Origin: Bdellovibrio sp. qaytius
GTDB lineage: Bacteria; Bdellovibrionota; Bdellovibrionia; Bdellovibrionales; Bdellovibrionaceae
Direction: 5' to 3'
DNA length: 64,000 bases
Assembly: GCA_004011035.1 (NCBI GenBank)
Contig: CP025734.1
Span: forward strand, 3,284,711-3,348,710
Part shown: piece after piece, positions 63,657 through 64,000 of the stretch
How the letters are laid out: each line of letters opens with the position of its first letter
Numbering within the stretch: the stretch's first letter is position 1
Position numbers and translations under genes: made by a program
Notes under the pieces: generated by a model
Seen by the model: the letters and a program-made list of their open reading frames with translations, nothing else
Databases searched by the model: none
Told to the model about the DNA's origin: nothing

Positions 63657-63798
63657 CAGGTTTAACTGTTAATTTTTTACGGCCTTTTGCTCTACGACGA
63701 GCGATAGTTTTTTTGCCATTAGCAGTTTTCATTCTAGCGCGGAAACCGTGTTTTTTAGCGCGACGTTTTTTGCTTGGTTGGTATGTACGTTTGCTCAT
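63646..63798 (-). CDS. rpmH: 50S ribosomal protein L34
   Basis: 50 residues, starting [20 protein letters not shown] and continuing [16 protein letters not shown], the standard L34. AGAGGA precedes the ATG 63798 by 6 nt. The usual first gene of the origin-side string rpmH-rnpA-yidD-yidC. Confidence 0.97.
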   Translation of the reverse strand: MSKRTYQPSKKRRAKKHGFRARMKTANGKKTIARRRAKGRKKLTVKPGGK

Positions 63799-63967
63799 GT
63801 GTATCCTCTATATCTTGTCTTTTCGACTTTTACTCTTACGACGATTAACCGTCTGTTGTAAGTTTTAACTTGCAAATATTTTAAGCTCTTCCAAAAAAGA
63901 GAAACCTAGTTAAAGCACAACGCGGCATCATGGTCAACTGTTGAAAACTATCCCATGAATATGCTAG

Positions 63968-63976
63968 TTATCCACA
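63968..63976 (+). promoter_or_regulatory. Perfect DnaA box
   Basis: TTATCCACA, matching the DnaA box consensus. It lies about 170 bp upstream of rpmH, in the gap where oriC and dnaA lie in many bacteria. It is the only box seen; the rest of the origin would be to the right of the window. Confidence 0.6.
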
Positions 63977-64000
63977 TTCCGTTGATTGCAAGGGGGGCCA

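Overview
This is a chromosomal window from a low-GC (about 40% by eye), gene-dense Gram-negative bacterium. The Tat, Lol-like, outer-membrane-barrel and lipoprotein genes show a two-membrane envelope. Gene content and style (bactofilin next to parAB, split complex I, many secreted orphan proteins, paired DksA-like proteins) fit a Bdellovibrionota member such as a Pseudobdellovibrio/Bdellovibrio relative. That assignment is inference from remembered gene neighbourhoods, not a database result. No rRNA, tRNA, CRISPR array, insertion sequence or prophage was seen. No gene-free stretch exceeds about 250 bases.

Layout. 1-6400 (+): the 3' part of an RND/MMPL-type exporter fused to a LolA-like periplasmic domain, then a three-gene acyl-CoA (probably propionyl-CoA) carboxylase operon: carboxyltransferase, biotin carboxylase, biotin carrier. 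6400-13840: a histidine kinase, a secreted unknown, a large hybrid histidine kinase, an RDD-SHOCT membrane protein, TatC/TatA and an unknown protein. 13980-18860: a lone CpaF-type ATPase, a double-domain M16 peptidase and HemW. 18913-25710 (+): proteostasis and stringent-type genes: GrpE, a zinc-finger-less DnaJ, an LpoA-like lipoprotein, two DksA/TraR proteins (one without its zinc site) and Lon.

25888-30689 (+): a five-gene iron-uptake operon with an outer-membrane barrel, imelysin, di-heme oxidoreductase, EfeO-type cupredoxin and FTR1 permease. It reads as a complete trans-envelope path in which EfeO is split and the DyP peroxidase EfeB is replaced by a di-heme protein. 30695-33808: an HTH/coiled-coil protein, a patatin lipase and an exported Fic-domain protein. 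33875-41200 (-): only the membrane arm of complex I (nuoAHJKLMN). 41443-47830: Mfd, a FecR-domain protein with an outer-membrane barrel partner, and a CapA-like protein.

47911-63798 (mostly -): the region beside the origin. It holds the F1Fo ATPase operon (b', b, delta, alpha, gamma, beta, epsilon, without a and c), bactofilin, parB, parA, rsmG, mnmG, mnmE, khpB/jag, yidC, yidD, rnpA and rpmH. Three parS-like palindromes lie within 600 bases next to parA. A perfect DnaA box lies past rpmH at the right edge. oriC/dnaA therefore probably sits just beyond position 64000.

The most interesting items are the iron operon, the RND-LolA fusion, the exported Fic protein, the degenerate/intact DksA pair before lon, the parS cluster (one site in a coding region, one against a start codon), and several genes whose -10 boxes place transcription starts at the start codon (possible leaderless mRNAs).
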